Part shown: one piece after another, positions 55,348 through 63,908 of the stretch
Position numbering within the stretch: the stretch's first letter is position 1
How the letters are laid out: every line of letters begins with the position of its first letter
Assembly (NCBI RefSeq): GCF_900143255.1
Contig: NZ_FRDI01000003.1
Span: 124,001-188,000, forward strand
Origin: Desulfovibrio litoralis DSM 11393
Lineage (GTDB): Bacteria; Desulfobacterota; Desulfovibrionia; Desulfovibrionales; Desulfovibrionaceae
DNA length: 64,000 nt
Direction: 5' to 3'
Position numbers and translations under genes: made by a program
The notes under the pieces: model-generated
The model's input: only the letters and a program-made list of their open reading frames with translations
Told to the model about the DNA's origin: nothing
Databases searched by the model: none

Positions 55348-55539
55348 CTTTATTATAAAAAAAACAACCTTGATAAGCATGCCTATAAACATTTAAACAA
55401 GTTAAAACAAAAAATTTTATCTTGATAACAGATATAATATGCGTTCTTTTCAGCTTGTTTTTTATCATAAAATTGTGTATGACTTTTTTGAATAAATTTT
55501 GTTTCAATATATTAAATCAAAAAACCGGATTAATCTATT

Positions 55540-56478
55540 ATGCACGGCTCTCTTAAAATTTTAACCGGAACTTCCAATCCGGTGCTTGCACAAGCAATAT
55601 GTACCCACTTAGGTTGTCAGTTAACTCCTGTTTTATGCGATACCTTTAGCGATGGCGAAATTCGTATAGAAATTCAAGATAACGTTAGGGGCGACGACGT
55701 TTTTGTTGTACAATCAACTTGTGCTCCCGTAAATTTCAATCTTATACAACTGGCATTAATGCTTGATGCACTAAAAAGAGCCAGTGCCGGAAGAATTACC
55801 GCTGTTGTTCCCTATTACGGTTATGCCCGTCAAGACAGAAAAGTAAGCCCAAGAGCCCCAATAAGTGCTAAAATGATAGCTGATTTTCTAACTACTGCCG
55901 GAATGCAACGTCTAGTAACCGTAGACTTACACGCAGGACAAATTCAAGGTTTCTTTGATATGCCGGTTGACAACCTCTTTGCTCAACCTGTTTTATTAGA
56001 TTATTTACGCAGTTACGGCAGCGACGTTGTTGTCGTTTCTCCTGATGCCGGCGGTGTTGAAAGAGCCAGATCTTACGCTAAACACCTTGGGGCCGATCTT
56101 GCTATTATCGATAAAAGAAGAGATAAGCCCAACCAAGCACAGGCAATGAACGTTATTGGAGACGTTAAAAACAAAGTAGCCTTTGTTTTAGACGATATGA
56201 TCGATACGGCGGGAACTATGGTCGCAGCCAGCAGAGTATTATTGGACAAAGGTGCCAAAGAAGTTGTTGCGGCGGCTACTCACCCTGTTTTATCCGGTCC
56301 GGCAATTGAACGTATTGCTGATTCTCCGTTTACAAAAGTATTAGTAACCGATACGGTTCCTCTCGGCGACAAACTTAAAGCTTGCCCTAAGATTCAAGTT
56401 GTTTCTATCGCAAGCATATTGGCTAAGGCAATTCATAACATTCACACTGAATCATCCGTAAGCGTTTTGTTTGTCTGA
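55540..56478 (+). CDS. prs: Ribose-phosphate pyrophosphokinase
   Basis: Makes PRPP from ribose 5-phosphate and ATP for nucleotide, His and Trp synthesis. The 312-residue protein has the class I signature DLHAGQIQGFFDMPVDNL (near 130), the flexible KRRDK loop and the PRPP-binding VLDDMIDTAGTM (near 215-226). The N-terminal FSDGEIRIEIQDNVRG region is canonical. It precedes rplY, the usual order in this lineage. Confidence 0.97.
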   Translation: MHGSLKILTGTSNPVLAQAICTHLGCQLTPVLCDTFSDGEIRIEIQDNVRGDDVFVVQSTCAPVNFNLIQLALMLDALKRASAGRITAVVPYYGYARQDRKVSPRAPISAKMIADFLTTAGMQRLVTVDLHAGQIQGFFDMPVDNLFAQPVLLDYLRSYGSDVVVVSPDAGGVERARSYAKHLGADLAIIDKRRDKPNQAQAMNVIGDVKNKVAFVLDDMIDTAGTMVAASRVLLDKGAKEVVAAATHPVLSGPAIERIADSPFTKVLVTDTVPLGDKLKACPKIQVVSIASILAKAIHNIHTESSVSVLFV

Positions 56479-56561
56479 TTTTATCAGGCTTTTGGTTTTT
56501 TTCCAAACGATCCGTAACGGCAACGGCGTTATCCTAACGTCATGGCTTGAAGGAGTCAAAA

Positions 56562-57170
56562 ATGTCTAATCTTAAAGTTCTTTCTGTTACTAAACGTAAC
56601 GAAACAGGTAAAGGTGCAAACCGCAGACTACGTTCTGAGGGTCTTGTTACTGGTATTTATTATAATGCAAAAGGTGAAACCATTCCGGTTCAAGTGCCCC
56701 ACCTTGCCATGGAAAAAATGGCTATGTTCGCAGGGCGTACTACTGTTATCAATCTTGAAATAGACGATAACGGCAAAAAAACAACTCACCCCGTATTAAT
56801 TTGGGAATTGGAACGCCACCCGTTTAAAAACCGTTTTGACCACGTTGACTTTTATGGCGTTGATTTTGAACGTCCTATCGAAGTAAAAGTACCTCTTGAA
56901 TTTATCGGCGTTGCCAAAGGCACTAAACTCGGCGGAAGTCTCGAAGTTTTAAGAGAAGAATTACAAATCATTGCCAAGCCTTTATCAATGCCTAAAATAA
57001 TCAGCATTGACATCAACGACTTAGGTCTTAACCAACACGTTAGAGTTGGCGACTTAAAACTTGAAGAAGGCGTTAAAGCAAAACTCGCAAAAGAAGCCAT
57101 TATCGTAAGCGTTATTTCTAAAGTTGCCGCTGCTGATGAAGAAGGCGGAGAAAAAGAGAAAAAGAAATAA
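56562..57170 (+). CDS. rplY: 50S ribosomal protein L25 (CTC/TL5 type)
   Basis: 5S rRNA-binding protein of the long form. The ATG at 56562 has AAGGAG 6 bp upstream; a TTG 15 bp earlier is less likely. The 202-residue protein has an N-terminal L25 domain (about 1-95; ETGKGANRRLRSEGLVTGIYY, then LWELERHPFKNRFDHVDFYG) and a C-terminal beta-domain (about 96-190), ending in an acidic-basic Lys/Glu tail. It follows prs by 83 bp. A pth gene, often next in related genomes, is absent. Confidence 0.95.
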   Translation: MSNLKVLSVTKRNETGKGANRRLRSEGLVTGIYYNAKGETIPVQVPHLAMEKMAMFAGRTTVINLEIDDNGKKTTHPVLIWELERHPFKNRFDHVDFYGVDFERPIEVKVPLEFIGVAKGTKLGGSLEVLREELQIIAKPLSMPKIISIDINDLGLNQHVRVGDLKLEEGVKAKLAKEAIIVSVISKVAAADEEGGEKEKKK

Positions 57171-57195
57171 CTTAATAAAGTTTTTTTGTGTAAAA

Positions 57196-57222
57196 AGAGG
57201 GCGTGTTTCAGCGCCCTTTTTT
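57196..57222 (+). terminator. Terminator after rplY
   Basis: GAGGGCG and CGCCCTT arms around TGTTTCAG, followed by a T run near 57217-57223. Confidence 0.8.
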
Positions 57223-57343
57223 TCTACCTGATAAAGCATTTGAAAATAAAAAATATATATATTAAGATGAAAAACTGTAAGTTTAAGAAGTTTATATAAA
57301 AATAATCTAATTCAATCTTTTAACTGCTTAAAATAAAAATAAA

Positions 57344-58051
57344 ATGATTAAAGCAAAACATGTTTCTTTAAACTTTGGCAGTCATTGGGCTTTAAAAAAC
57401 TGTTCTTTTTCTTTGGATAAAGGTGATTTTTTATTTTTATCTGGTCCATCAGGGGCAGGAAAAACTAGCTTATTGCGTTTATTATATGCTGACCTTGCCA
57501 TGCAACGAGGGCAAGCCGAAATTGCTGGCTTTCGCCTAGACGGCATAAAAAAGAACCAAATCCCAAACTTACGCCGCCAAGTCAGTGTTGTTTTTCAAGA
57601 CTTCCGTATTTTACCAAACGAAACTGTTTATCAAAACATTGCCCTTCCCTTAGAAATACGCGGGCTGGGTCATCAACACATAGAGCGGCGAGTTAAGGCT
57701 GTTGCCAGAGCCTTATCTTTGGAAAATCGCTTATTTTTTAAATGTTGTGAAATTTCAGGCGGCGAACAACAACGCACGGCGATTGCCCGCTCTTTTGTCA
57801 TAAATCCGCAAGTTTTACTCGCCGACGAACCAACGGGAAACCTCGACCCTGACCTTTCCTTACGTCTGATGGACTTATTTTTACGCTTTCAAGCTTACGG
57901 AGCAACCGTTATCCTTGCAACCCACAGCCATGACTTATTAAGGTTACACCCTAAAGCCAAAATCATGCGACTTGAAGACGGAAAAATAACTTATGCCAAC
58001 TGGTCCGGAGCTGAAATTTTTCGCAGTGCCGAAGAGCCAACGTTTGGTTAA
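57344..58051 (+). CDS. ftsE: FtsE-like cell-division ABC ATPase
   Basis: A 235-residue ABC ATPase that with FtsX acts at the septum to activate peptidoglycan hydrolases. Features are Walker A GPSGAGKTS (residues 36-44), the Q-loop in VFQDFRILPNETVYQNIALPL, the ABC signature ISGGEQQRTAIARS and Walker B LLADEPTGNLDP. The start MIKAKHVSLNFG and the short length match FtsE better than LolD or other small ATPases. No ftsX follows: the next 20 bp lead into dispersed repeat copy F. Its membrane partner must lie elsewhere or be absent. Confidence 0.8.
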   Translation: MIKAKHVSLNFGSHWALKNCSFSLDKGDFLFLSGPSGAGKTSLLRLLYADLAMQRGQAEIAGFRLDGIKKNQIPNLRRQVSVVFQDFRILPNETVYQNIALPLEIRGLGHQHIERRVKAVARALSLENRLFFKCCEISGGEQQRTAIARSFVINPQVLLADEPTGNLDPDLSLRLMDLFLRFQAYGATVILATHSHDLLRLHPKAKIMRLEDGKITYANWSGAEIFRSAEEPTFG

Positions 58052-58073
58052 ACCCAACAACATTCATTAAATC

Positions 58074-58256
58074 AGATCGTTACAAAACTACGTTTTACGT
58101 TCTTTTGTTATCGTTTTCTGCTATCTATGCAAGCATAAAACGTCTTAAGTCAGAAAAACCACTCATTTCAAAGAAAAATTAAATTTTCCTTATTAGTATT
58201 TTTGGAGTGCCTTCCTGAAGAAAGCCCTTAGAGACTATTACGTAATAGTCCTAAAT
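58074..58256 (+). repeat. Three-hairpin dispersed element, copy F
   Basis: Starts ATCGTTACAAAACTACGTTTTACG, keeps the middle stem (CGTTTTCTGCT with AGCATAAAACG, one mismatch), the CACTCATTTCAAAG linker and TTTTTGGAGTGCCTTCC. It ends in the perfect palindrome GACTATTACGTAATAGTC (58233-58250). It fills the spacer between ftsE and the rplT terminator. Confidence 0.75.
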
Positions 58257-58269
58257 ATAATAACAATAA

Positions 58270-58306
58270 AAAATAAGAGACCGAAGCCCTAAAACTTCGG
58301 TCTCTT
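58270..58306 (-). terminator. Terminator of the thrS-infC-rpmI-rplT operon
   Basis: On the minus strand AAGAGACCGAAG pairs with CTTCGGTCTCTT over 12 bp, followed by ATTTTTTATT. It lies 26 bp past the rplT stop. Confidence 0.9.
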
Positions 58307-58331
58307 GTGTAAAATAAAGAATTATAAAAAA

Positions 58332-58685
58332 TTAAGCTAATTTGCTTTTCGCAAGTTCTACTAATTTAGCAAAGTCTTCTTTGTCATAAATAGCGAGTGC
58401 AGATAATACCTTACGGTCGAGGCTAACACCGGCTTTGGCCAAACCGTTCATGAAACGGCTATAAGAAAGACCATGTTCTCTAGCTCCTGCGTTAATACGC
58501 ACAATCCAAAGAGAACGAAAATCTCTTTTTCTTAATTTACGACCAACAAACGAGTTTGCCCAGGCTCTTTCAACAGCTTCACGAGCTGTACGGTAAAGAA
58601 CGCTACGTCCTCCGCGAAAACCTTTAGCAGCATCTAAATATCTTTTATGACGGCGATGTGATGCCATCCCTCTCTTCACGCGCAT
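58332..58685 (-). CDS. rplT: 50S ribosomal protein L20
   Basis: Early-assembly 23S rRNA-binding protein. The 117-residue protein shows MRVKRGMASHRRHKRYLDAA at the N-terminus, the long basic helix through GRSVLYRTAREAVERAWANS, and the globular part ending GVSLDRKVLSALAIYD. Complete. It has a GGAGGCG site, which can be paired with upstream GCCTC (see the leader feature), so its translation may be self-controlled as known for L20 elsewhere. Confidence 0.97.
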   Translation of the reverse strand: MRVKRGMASHRRHKRYLDAAKGFRGGRSVLYRTAREAVERAWANSFVGRKLRKRDFRSLWIVRINAGAREHGLSYSRFMNGLAKAGVSLDRKVLSALAIYDKEDFAKLVELAKSKLA

Positions 58686-58690
58686 TGATA

Positions 58691-58780
58691 CGCCTCCATT
58701 ATTTATTGCTCACCGAGGCGAGAGTTTGCCAGATGAGTGAATACAGCCGAGTTAAACATCGGCTTTAGGCAAGATGCCTG
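58691..58780 (-). promoter_or_regulatory. rplT leader with ribosome-binding-site hairpin
   Basis: On the minus strand CGCCTC (58715-58720) can pair with GAGGCG (58691-58696), covering the rplT Shine-Dalgarno sequence. Upstream are the hairpins AGCCGA/TCGGCT (58745-58764) and AGGC/GCCT (about 58767-58778). The pattern of stacked hairpins fits an L20-binding autoregulatory leader, though it does not copy the E. coli one. Confidence 0.5.
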
Positions 58781-58844
58781 TAAACCAAAATTTCGTTATA
58801 TAAAAAATATTTTATCTTTTAATTAAGATAGTTATCTTTTATCA

Positions 58845-59042
58845 TTATGCGTAAGGCAACATACGACTAACAGCTTTTTCGTTAGTTGAGTCAACAATAG
58901 CACTTTGTCCTAAACGCATTCTACGCTTAGCATTTTTTTTGGTCAAAATATGACGCAAATTTTGACGGCGACGGCGAAACTTGCCTGTTCCCGTAACTTC
59001 AAAACGCTTAGCAGCAGAACGTCTTGTTTTTATCTTAGGCAT
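58845..59042 (-). CDS. rpmI: 50S ribosomal protein L35
   Basis: A 65-residue, very basic ribosomal protein: MPKIKTRRSAAKRFEVTGTG followed by KFRRRRQNLRHILTKKNAKR, the family pattern. AAGGAG precedes the ATG. It lies between infC and rplT in the standard operon order and is complete. Confidence 0.95.
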   Translation of the reverse strand: MPKIKTRRSAAKRFEVTGTGKFRRRRQNLRHILTKKNAKRRMRLGQSAIVDSTNEKAVSRMLPYA

Positions 59043-59185
59043 TTACAACTCCTTAATCGTTATTTCAAACTATATGATCTAAAAAAATCACACAGAAAGA
59101 ACTGGCATAATAACCAAAATAAAAATAGAAGCAAGTATTTTTATATAGCAAGACAAAAAATTATAAAACTTGACAGAATCAAGAT

Positions 59186-59740
59186 TTATTTTTGAGGAAG
59201 CGGAGCTAACATCATATGTAAGACACGCCCTTCCACTCTTGCTTCTTGATCTACCTTTGCAATATCTTTGGTTTCTTCGATTACTCGTTCCAACATGGCT
59301 TGCCCGCGATCTTTATGAACAATTTCACGTCCACGGAAGAAAACAGTTACCTTACAACGATCTCCATCTTCGATAAAACGACGAATATGGTTAAGTTTTG
59401 TTTGATAATCATGTTCATCTGTTTTAGGACGAAATTTAATTTCTTTAATCTGAACAATAACTTGTTTCTTTTTAGCCTCTTGTTTCTTTTTTTGGATTTC
59501 ATAGCGATATTTGCCATAATCCATAATCTTACAAACAGGTGGCTCAGCATTAGAAGAGACTTCAACAAGGTCAACCCCTGCTTCTTTAGCCATATTAAGA
59601 GCATCATTGCGAGACACTATCCCGAGTTGTTCACCTTCTGCACCAATCAGTCTAACTTCTCTGGCACGAATTTGTTCATTTCTTCTTGTAGTATCAACCT
59701 GAGGCTCATTACGTTTTGGTCTTGGACTAGGAAAAACTAT
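59186..59740 (-). CDS. infC: Translation initiation factor IF-3, with a non-canonical AUA start
   Basis: IF-3 keeps the ribosomal subunits apart and proofreads the start codon and initiator tRNA. The conserved N-domain ([20 protein letters not shown]) continues upstream of the first ATG/GTG/TTG in frame (GTG at 59617 would remove it). The only plausible in-frame start between the upstream stop and this domain is ATA at 59738-59740, 7 bp behind a perfect GGAGGT. This gives 184 residues, the normal IF-3 length, with [11 protein letters not shown] and [13 protein letters not shown] intact. The start overlaps the last codons of thrS. E. coli infC likewise uses a rare start (AUU) that IF-3 represses. 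The stop-side end is normal and rpmI follows. Confidence 0.88.
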   Translation of the reverse strand: MVFPSPRPKRNEPQVDTTRRNEQIRAREVRLIGAEGEQLGIVSRNDALNMAKEAGVDLVEVSSNAEPPVCKIMDYGKYRYEIQKKKQEAKKKQVIVQIKEIKFRPKTDEHDYQTKLNHIRRFIEDGDRCKVTVFFRGREIVHKDRGQAMLERVIEETKDIAKVDQEARVEGRVLHMMLAPLPQK

Positions 59741-61661
59741 AGGTCATACCTCCATTTTTAAAGGGTTTAGCGGCATCTTCACGAATAAGTAAATTTAATT
59801 CTGTTGGTGTTTTAAACCCTAAGTTATCGCCGTTACGCAGGCGAACGTTTACTCCTCCTGCCGCTTTTTCTTGATCCCCGATCACAAGGATATAAGGGAT
59901 TTTTGCCAATTGAGCTTCTCTTACTTTAAAGCCGAGTTTTTCATTTCTTAAATCTGCCTCTACTCTAAGACCGAGCGAAGTCAGTTCTTTGCGTATTTGT
60001 TCGGCAAACTCGTTATGAGCTTCGGTAACAGTAAGAATTTTTGCTTGTACCGGTGCTATCCAAACAGGGAAAGCTCCGGCATAATGTTCAATCAAAATAC
60101 CAATAAAGCGTTCCAAAGAACCAAGCAAGGCTCTATGTACCATAACCGGACGATGTTTTGCACCATCAGAACCGATATAAGATAAGTCAAAACGTTCCGG
60201 TAAGGTGAAATCGCATTGAACGGTTGAACACTGCCACTCTCTTTCCAAAGCGTCAGTTAAGCGAATATCTATTTTAGGTCCGTAAAACGCACCGTCTCCG
60301 GCATTAATTTTATAAGGCAATTTTAATTTTTCAACAGCCTGAATGAGGGCGTTGGTAGCTCTTTCCCAGTCTTCGTCAGTACCGATTGATTTTTCGGGGC
60401 GAGTAGAAATAGCTATTTTATATTCAAAGCCAAAGGTACTGAAAATATCAGCCGCAAAACGCACAACGTCCATAATTTCCGCTTCAAGTTGTTCAGGCAT
60501 ACAGATTATATGTGCATCATCTTGAGTAAATTGGCGTACTCGTAAAAGTCCATGTAAAACACCGCTTTTTTCGTGGCGATGCACAACACCAAGTTCAAAA
60601 TATCTTTGAGGCAAATCTCGATAACTGCGAGTATGACTGCGGTAAATTAACATATGCGACAAACAGTTCATAGGCTTAATGCCGTATACCTGTTCATCTA
60701 TCTCGGTAAAATACATATTTTCACGATAATTGTCATAGTGTCCTGATTTTTCCCAAAGTTCACGTTTAAGAAGTTGAGGACCTTGAACCAATTCGTAACT
60801 ACGTTTTAGGTGTTCTTTACGGGCAAAATCTTCGAGAATAGTACGCAATAACGCACCTTTAGGGTGCCAATATACCATTCCCGGACAAGCTTCTTCTTGA
60901 AAACTAAATAAATCAAGAGCAGGACCAAGACGACGATGGTCTCGTTTTTTGGCTTCTTCTATCTGGTTAAGATATTTATCCAAAGCTTTTTGATCCGCAA
61001 AAGCCGTTCCGTAAATACGAGAAAGCATTGCATTTTTTTCGTCGCCTCGCCAATAAGCACCGGCAACTCCGGTCAATTTAAACGCCTTTACATAACTTGT
61101 ATCCGGCAAATGAGGTCCACGACAAAGATCAACAAAATCACCGCTTTTATATAAAGAAACGGAATCTTCACCAATAGCATCAATCAATTCAAGCTTATAA
61201 GCTTCTTCCATCTTACCGAATAAGCTACGAGCTTCACCGCTTGTTACTTCACTACGCACAAAAGGCAAAGCGGCATCAATGATTTTTTTCATTTCGGCTT
61301 CGATCAAAGGCAAATCATCAGGCGTAAAAGCACGCTCAGAGTCAAAATCATAATAAAAACCGTTATCTATAGCCGGACCAATAGTAACTTTTACACCGGG
61401 GAAAAGTTTTTGCACGGCAGCGGCCATGACGTGTGCCGTACTATGGCGAATTAATTCCAACCCTTCAAAACTTTCCGTATATATCGGCTCTATTGTTTTT
61501 GTATCGGCGGGAACAAGGCTGTTTAAATCATAAATACGGTTATCTGACTTTCCGGCAAGCACATTTTTAAATTTTTTACCAGATAAAGACAGCTTAAAAG
61601 CATCATTAAACGTAATATTTTCAGGTAGTTCTATTGGTTGATTATCTATGGATACATGCAT
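59727..61661 (-). CDS. thrS: Threonyl-tRNA synthetase
   Basis: Class II aminoacyl-tRNA synthetase of 644 residues. The N-terminal TGS domain (1-65), the editing domain with [10 protein letters not shown] (near 73-82) and a Cys-containing [14 protein letters not shown] follow the family order. The catalytic core has motif 2 with [12 protein letters not shown], the zinc ligands PMNCLSH and the QPVD-like class II residues, then the anticodon-binding C-terminus ([13 protein letters not shown]). It begins the thrS-infC-rpmI-rplT operon, with its last codons overlapping the infC start. Confidence 0.97.
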   Translation of the reverse strand: MHVSIDNQPIELPENITFNDAFKLSLSGKKFKNVLAGKSDNRIYDLNSLVPADTKTIEPIYTESFEGLELIRHSTAHVMAAAVQKLFPGVKVTIGPAIDNGFYYDFDSERAFTPDDLPLIEAEMKKIIDAALPFVRSEVTSGEARSLFGKMEEAYKLELIDAIGEDSVSLYKSGDFVDLCRGPHLPDTSYVKAFKLTGVAGAYWRGDEKNAMLSRIYGTAFADQKALDKYLNQIEEAKKRDHRRLGPALDLFSFQEEACPGMVYWHPKGALLRTILEDFARKEHLKRSYELVQGPQLLKRELWEKSGHYDNYRENMYFTEIDEQVYGIKPMNCLSHMLIYRSHTRSYRDLPQRYFELGVVHRHEKSGVLHGLLRVRQFTQDDAHIICMPEQLEAEIMDVVRFAADIFSTFGFEYKIAISTRPEKSIGTDEDWERATNALIQAVEKLKLPYKINAGDGAFYGPKIDIRLTDALEREWQCSTVQCDFTLPERFDLSYIGSDGAKHRPVMVHRALLGSLERFIGILIEHYAGAFPVWIAPVQAKILTVTEAHNEFAEQIRKELTSLGLRVEADLRNEKLGFKVREAQLAKIPYILVIGDQEKAAGGVNVRLRNGDNLGFKTPTELNLLIREDAAKPFKNGGMTYSFS

Positions 61662-61730
61662 GGTTTATTCCTCTTTATCCAGAATTCGACTATATTCTTA
61701 TGAATACTATAAATATTTAACAATGCAAAC

Positions 61731-61763
61731 AAAAAAAGAGAGAGTTTGACTCCCTCTTTTTAA
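61731..61763 (-). terminator. Terminator after tRNA-Val
   Basis: Read on the minus strand, AAAAAGAGGGAGT pairs with a CTCTCTCTTTTTTT stretch (one mismatch), ending in T. It separates tRNA-Val from thrS. Confidence 0.7.
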
Positions 61764-61771
61764 TTTTATAC

Positions 61772-61846
61772 TGGTAGGCACGAACAGCTTTGAACTGTTG
61801 ACCCCTTCCATGTCAAGGAAGTGCTCCACCCCTGAGCTACGCGCCT
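61772..61846 (-). tRNA. tRNA-Val (anticodon GAC)
   Basis: On the minus strand: acceptor AGGCGCG, TA, D arm GCTC-AGGGGTG-GAGC, anticodon arm CTTCC-TTGACAT-GGAAG with GAC, variable loop GGGTC, T arm AACAG-TTCAAAG-CTGTT, acceptor CGTGCCT, discriminator A and an encoded CCA. A complete cloverleaf for Val codons GUC/GUU. Confidence 0.93.
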
Positions 61847-61967
61847 ACAATGTCAAGGTAGACTTGTATTTACATAAGCTTTTCTCAAAGGTCAAGAAAA
61901 AAATCATATTATCACATTGAAACTTTGCTATTCTATTGTCAGACGGGCAAGATTAAACATTGCGTCT

Positions 61968-62732
61968 TTAAAAACTTGAACCTCTATTAGAAGCACCATT
62001 ATTTTGCTCGCCCGAAAAACTTGGTTGTGAACCTACGCTACGCCCTGAAAATGGCATCTTGTCTTCGGAAGAACCGCCACCTTTTCCACGCCAAGTTTTG
62101 ATCAAAGTTGACATATCTTGTGCCATTGTGCTGACTATTGCAAAAACAGGATCAGAAGGAAGCCTTGTTTTAACAGCAAACAAAAGGTAATCGTTAAATG
62201 TTTGTTTCGGAATAATGCCTGTTTGAGCTAAAGACCAAATTAATACACCGTTTCTGGCATCATGAATTTCAATAATCATTGAAACACGGCTGTCTGCGTT
62301 ATTTCCACCGGCAAAATAGTGAGTAATAAAACCACCAACAACTAAATCTGCCCCTTTACTTCTGGCTTCTTGAATTGCAAGGTCGCGACGATAAGGTTGT
62401 GAACCTCGTGAAAACTCAATAGTATCAAAGGTTTGATCAGCAAGCCAAGTCTGCCAAACGCTACTGGCAATTCCATAACCCAACTCATCGGCGTGTTGCA
62501 TACTTTGGGTTACTCTAAACGGTACAAATAAAACAGAAATCGGACGATCAATCGGTTCTATCGGAGAAACCTGGACCATCGGCGGCATACGTTTTACCCA
62601 CTCATCAGCAAATATAACAGGTTGCGAAGCCAAATCAATTTGCACTCGTTGTTGTGTCTCAGGACCACACCCCAATAAAGAAACGAAAGAAAACACCAAT
62701 AAAACTATATAATTCAACCGCATAAACAACAC
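61968..62732 (-). CDS. Hypothetical lipoprotein
   Basis: A 254-residue lipoprotein: signal segment (YIVLLVFSFVSLLGC, lipobox SLLGC), then a domain with alternating strands (SVLFVPFRVTQS, GADLVVGGFITHYFAGG, MIIEIHDARNGVLIWS) reminiscent of the TolB-N/CsgG-like fold of periplasmic lipoproteins. The last 40 residues are Gly/Ser-rich and probably disordered. AAGG precedes a GTG at 62732; an ATG three codons later is possible. It may have an outer-membrane role, but no partner gene is adjacent and I recognise no exact family. Confidence 0.65.
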   Translation of the reverse strand: MLFMRLNYIVLLVFSFVSLLGCGPETQQRVQIDLASQPVIFADEWVKRMPPMVQVSPIEPIDRPISVLFVPFRVTQSMQHADELGYGIASSVWQTWLADQTFDTIEFSRGSQPYRRDLAIQEARSKGADLVVGGFITHYFAGGNNADSRVSMIIEIHDARNGVLIWSLAQTGIIPKQTFNDYLLFAVKTRLPSDPVFAIVSTMAQDMSTLIKTWRGKGGGSSEDKMPFSGRSVGSQPSFSGEQNNGASNRGSSF

Positions 62733-62844
62733 CCAACCTTTCAGTAAAGATAAAAAAAATTATACATGTCAAAAAACAGACAACGTTCATTTTAAAATTA
62801 CTGTCTAGCAATTTATATGCCGAGAACAACGTAATCACAACTTA

Positions 62845-63864
62845 TTATTTTTTATCAGCCTCTTCGACTATTTTAGATTCATTCTTTTGTTTTACGCTTT
62901 TGGGTAACAAACGGTTTAAAATAAAGCGTTCTATTTTAAAACCCGGAATTGCGGAAACAGGAATTTCGGCTCGTGCCATTGTTTTATGACCTCCGGCAGA
63001 CCCAACATCGCCAAATTTTTTATGAGCAAAAGCCCCTAAGTTACGCCTTCCGGCACAACTTCTAAAAATTATAATCAAATTATCTTGATAAACGCCGGCA
63101 ACGCTTACCCAAGATATTTCATAAACACGCATAAAAAAGTCTGCAATACCAACCAAAACATCGGGGTTATCAACCCTGTCGATAAAAACAAAGTGTCCTG
63201 TCCCAACTTTTTTTAAACGCTGACAAGCTTTTGCAAAATAAGCAAGCCAACGATAGTGCATTTCGCTTTTACTTATTGCGTTAAAAGTTACCTGATCGGA
63301 AAACTTTGTTAAATAGTGATAAGCCCTAATATCTGCATCACAAAATTTACGCTGAAAGCTTGCCGTATCGGTTTTTATTCCAAATAACATGGCGGTTGCA
63401 AGGTTCTTACTGGGTTTAATTCCCAAATTATGTAAATATTCCATCATCATGGTGCTGGTTGCACCATAGTCGGGGCGTATATCGGAAAATTCAGACACAG
63501 AGGAACACTCGGACAAAGGGTGGTGGTCAATCACAATCGAAAAGTTTATATCTTTAAACAAAGGGCTGTGTGAGGCTTGTGAATCAACAATAGCAAAACG
63601 GTCAAATTGTTTTAAAAGTTCGGGAGCATATTCCAAAAGTTTAATATTGGTATAGCGTATCATCGCCAAATTATCCGGGCGTGATACCGCATTAATCGCA
63701 CAAATTCTGACATCTCCCGTTTTGTGAAGCATAATACGCTTTAAAGCAGAGGCAGACGCCAAAGCATCAGGATCAGCACTAATCAAGATTAACCAACGCT
63801 CTTCTCGTTTAAACAAAGCAAGAAGTTTTTCTACTTTGTTACCTAACTGTTTAAAATATGCCAT
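62845..63864 (-). CDS. DHH-family phosphoesterase (second copy)
   Basis: A 339-residue DHH/DHHA1 protein. Motif I reads ISADPDALASASAL (near residue 29-42), motif III is the signature VIDHHPLSE (near 113-121), and a metal-ligand Asp appears in FAIVDSQASH. The DHHA1 end has GSAGGHKTMARAEIP instead of GGGGHxxAAG. It is therefore related to NrnA-like nucleases but diverged, and may act on a different phosphodiester or cyclic dinucleotide. It differs clearly from the nrnA at 8936-9931. The C-terminus is Lys/Glu-rich. Confidence 0.8.
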   Translation of the reverse strand: MAYFKQLGNKVEKLLALFKREERWLILISADPDALASASALKRIMLHKTGDVRICAINAVSRPDNLAMIRYTNIKLLEYAPELLKQFDRFAIVDSQASHSPLFKDINFSIVIDHHPLSECSSVSEFSDIRPDYGATSTMMMEYLHNLGIKPSKNLATAMLFGIKTDTASFQRKFCDADIRAYHYLTKFSDQVTFNAISKSEMHYRWLAYFAKACQRLKKVGTGHFVFIDRVDNPDVLVGIADFFMRVYEISWVSVAGVYQDNLIIIFRSCAGRRNLGAFAHKKFGDVGSAGGHKTMARAEIPVSAIPGFKIERFILNRLLPKSVKQKNESKIVEEADKK

Positions 63865-63908
63865 ATTTTTGTTTTACCATTTTGCAAGATTGACAATTAA
63901 TAAAAAAA

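Noticed and set aside
55184-55507. 107-residue minus-strand frame covering tRNA-Gln
   Set aside because: It runs across a tRNA gene and its terminator, which excludes it as a protein gene.
59246-59761. 171-residue plus-strand frame opposite infC and the end of thrS
   Set aside because: It is antisense to two strongly conserved genes and consists of hydrophobic, Phe/Ile/Asn-rich sequence typical of shadow frames.
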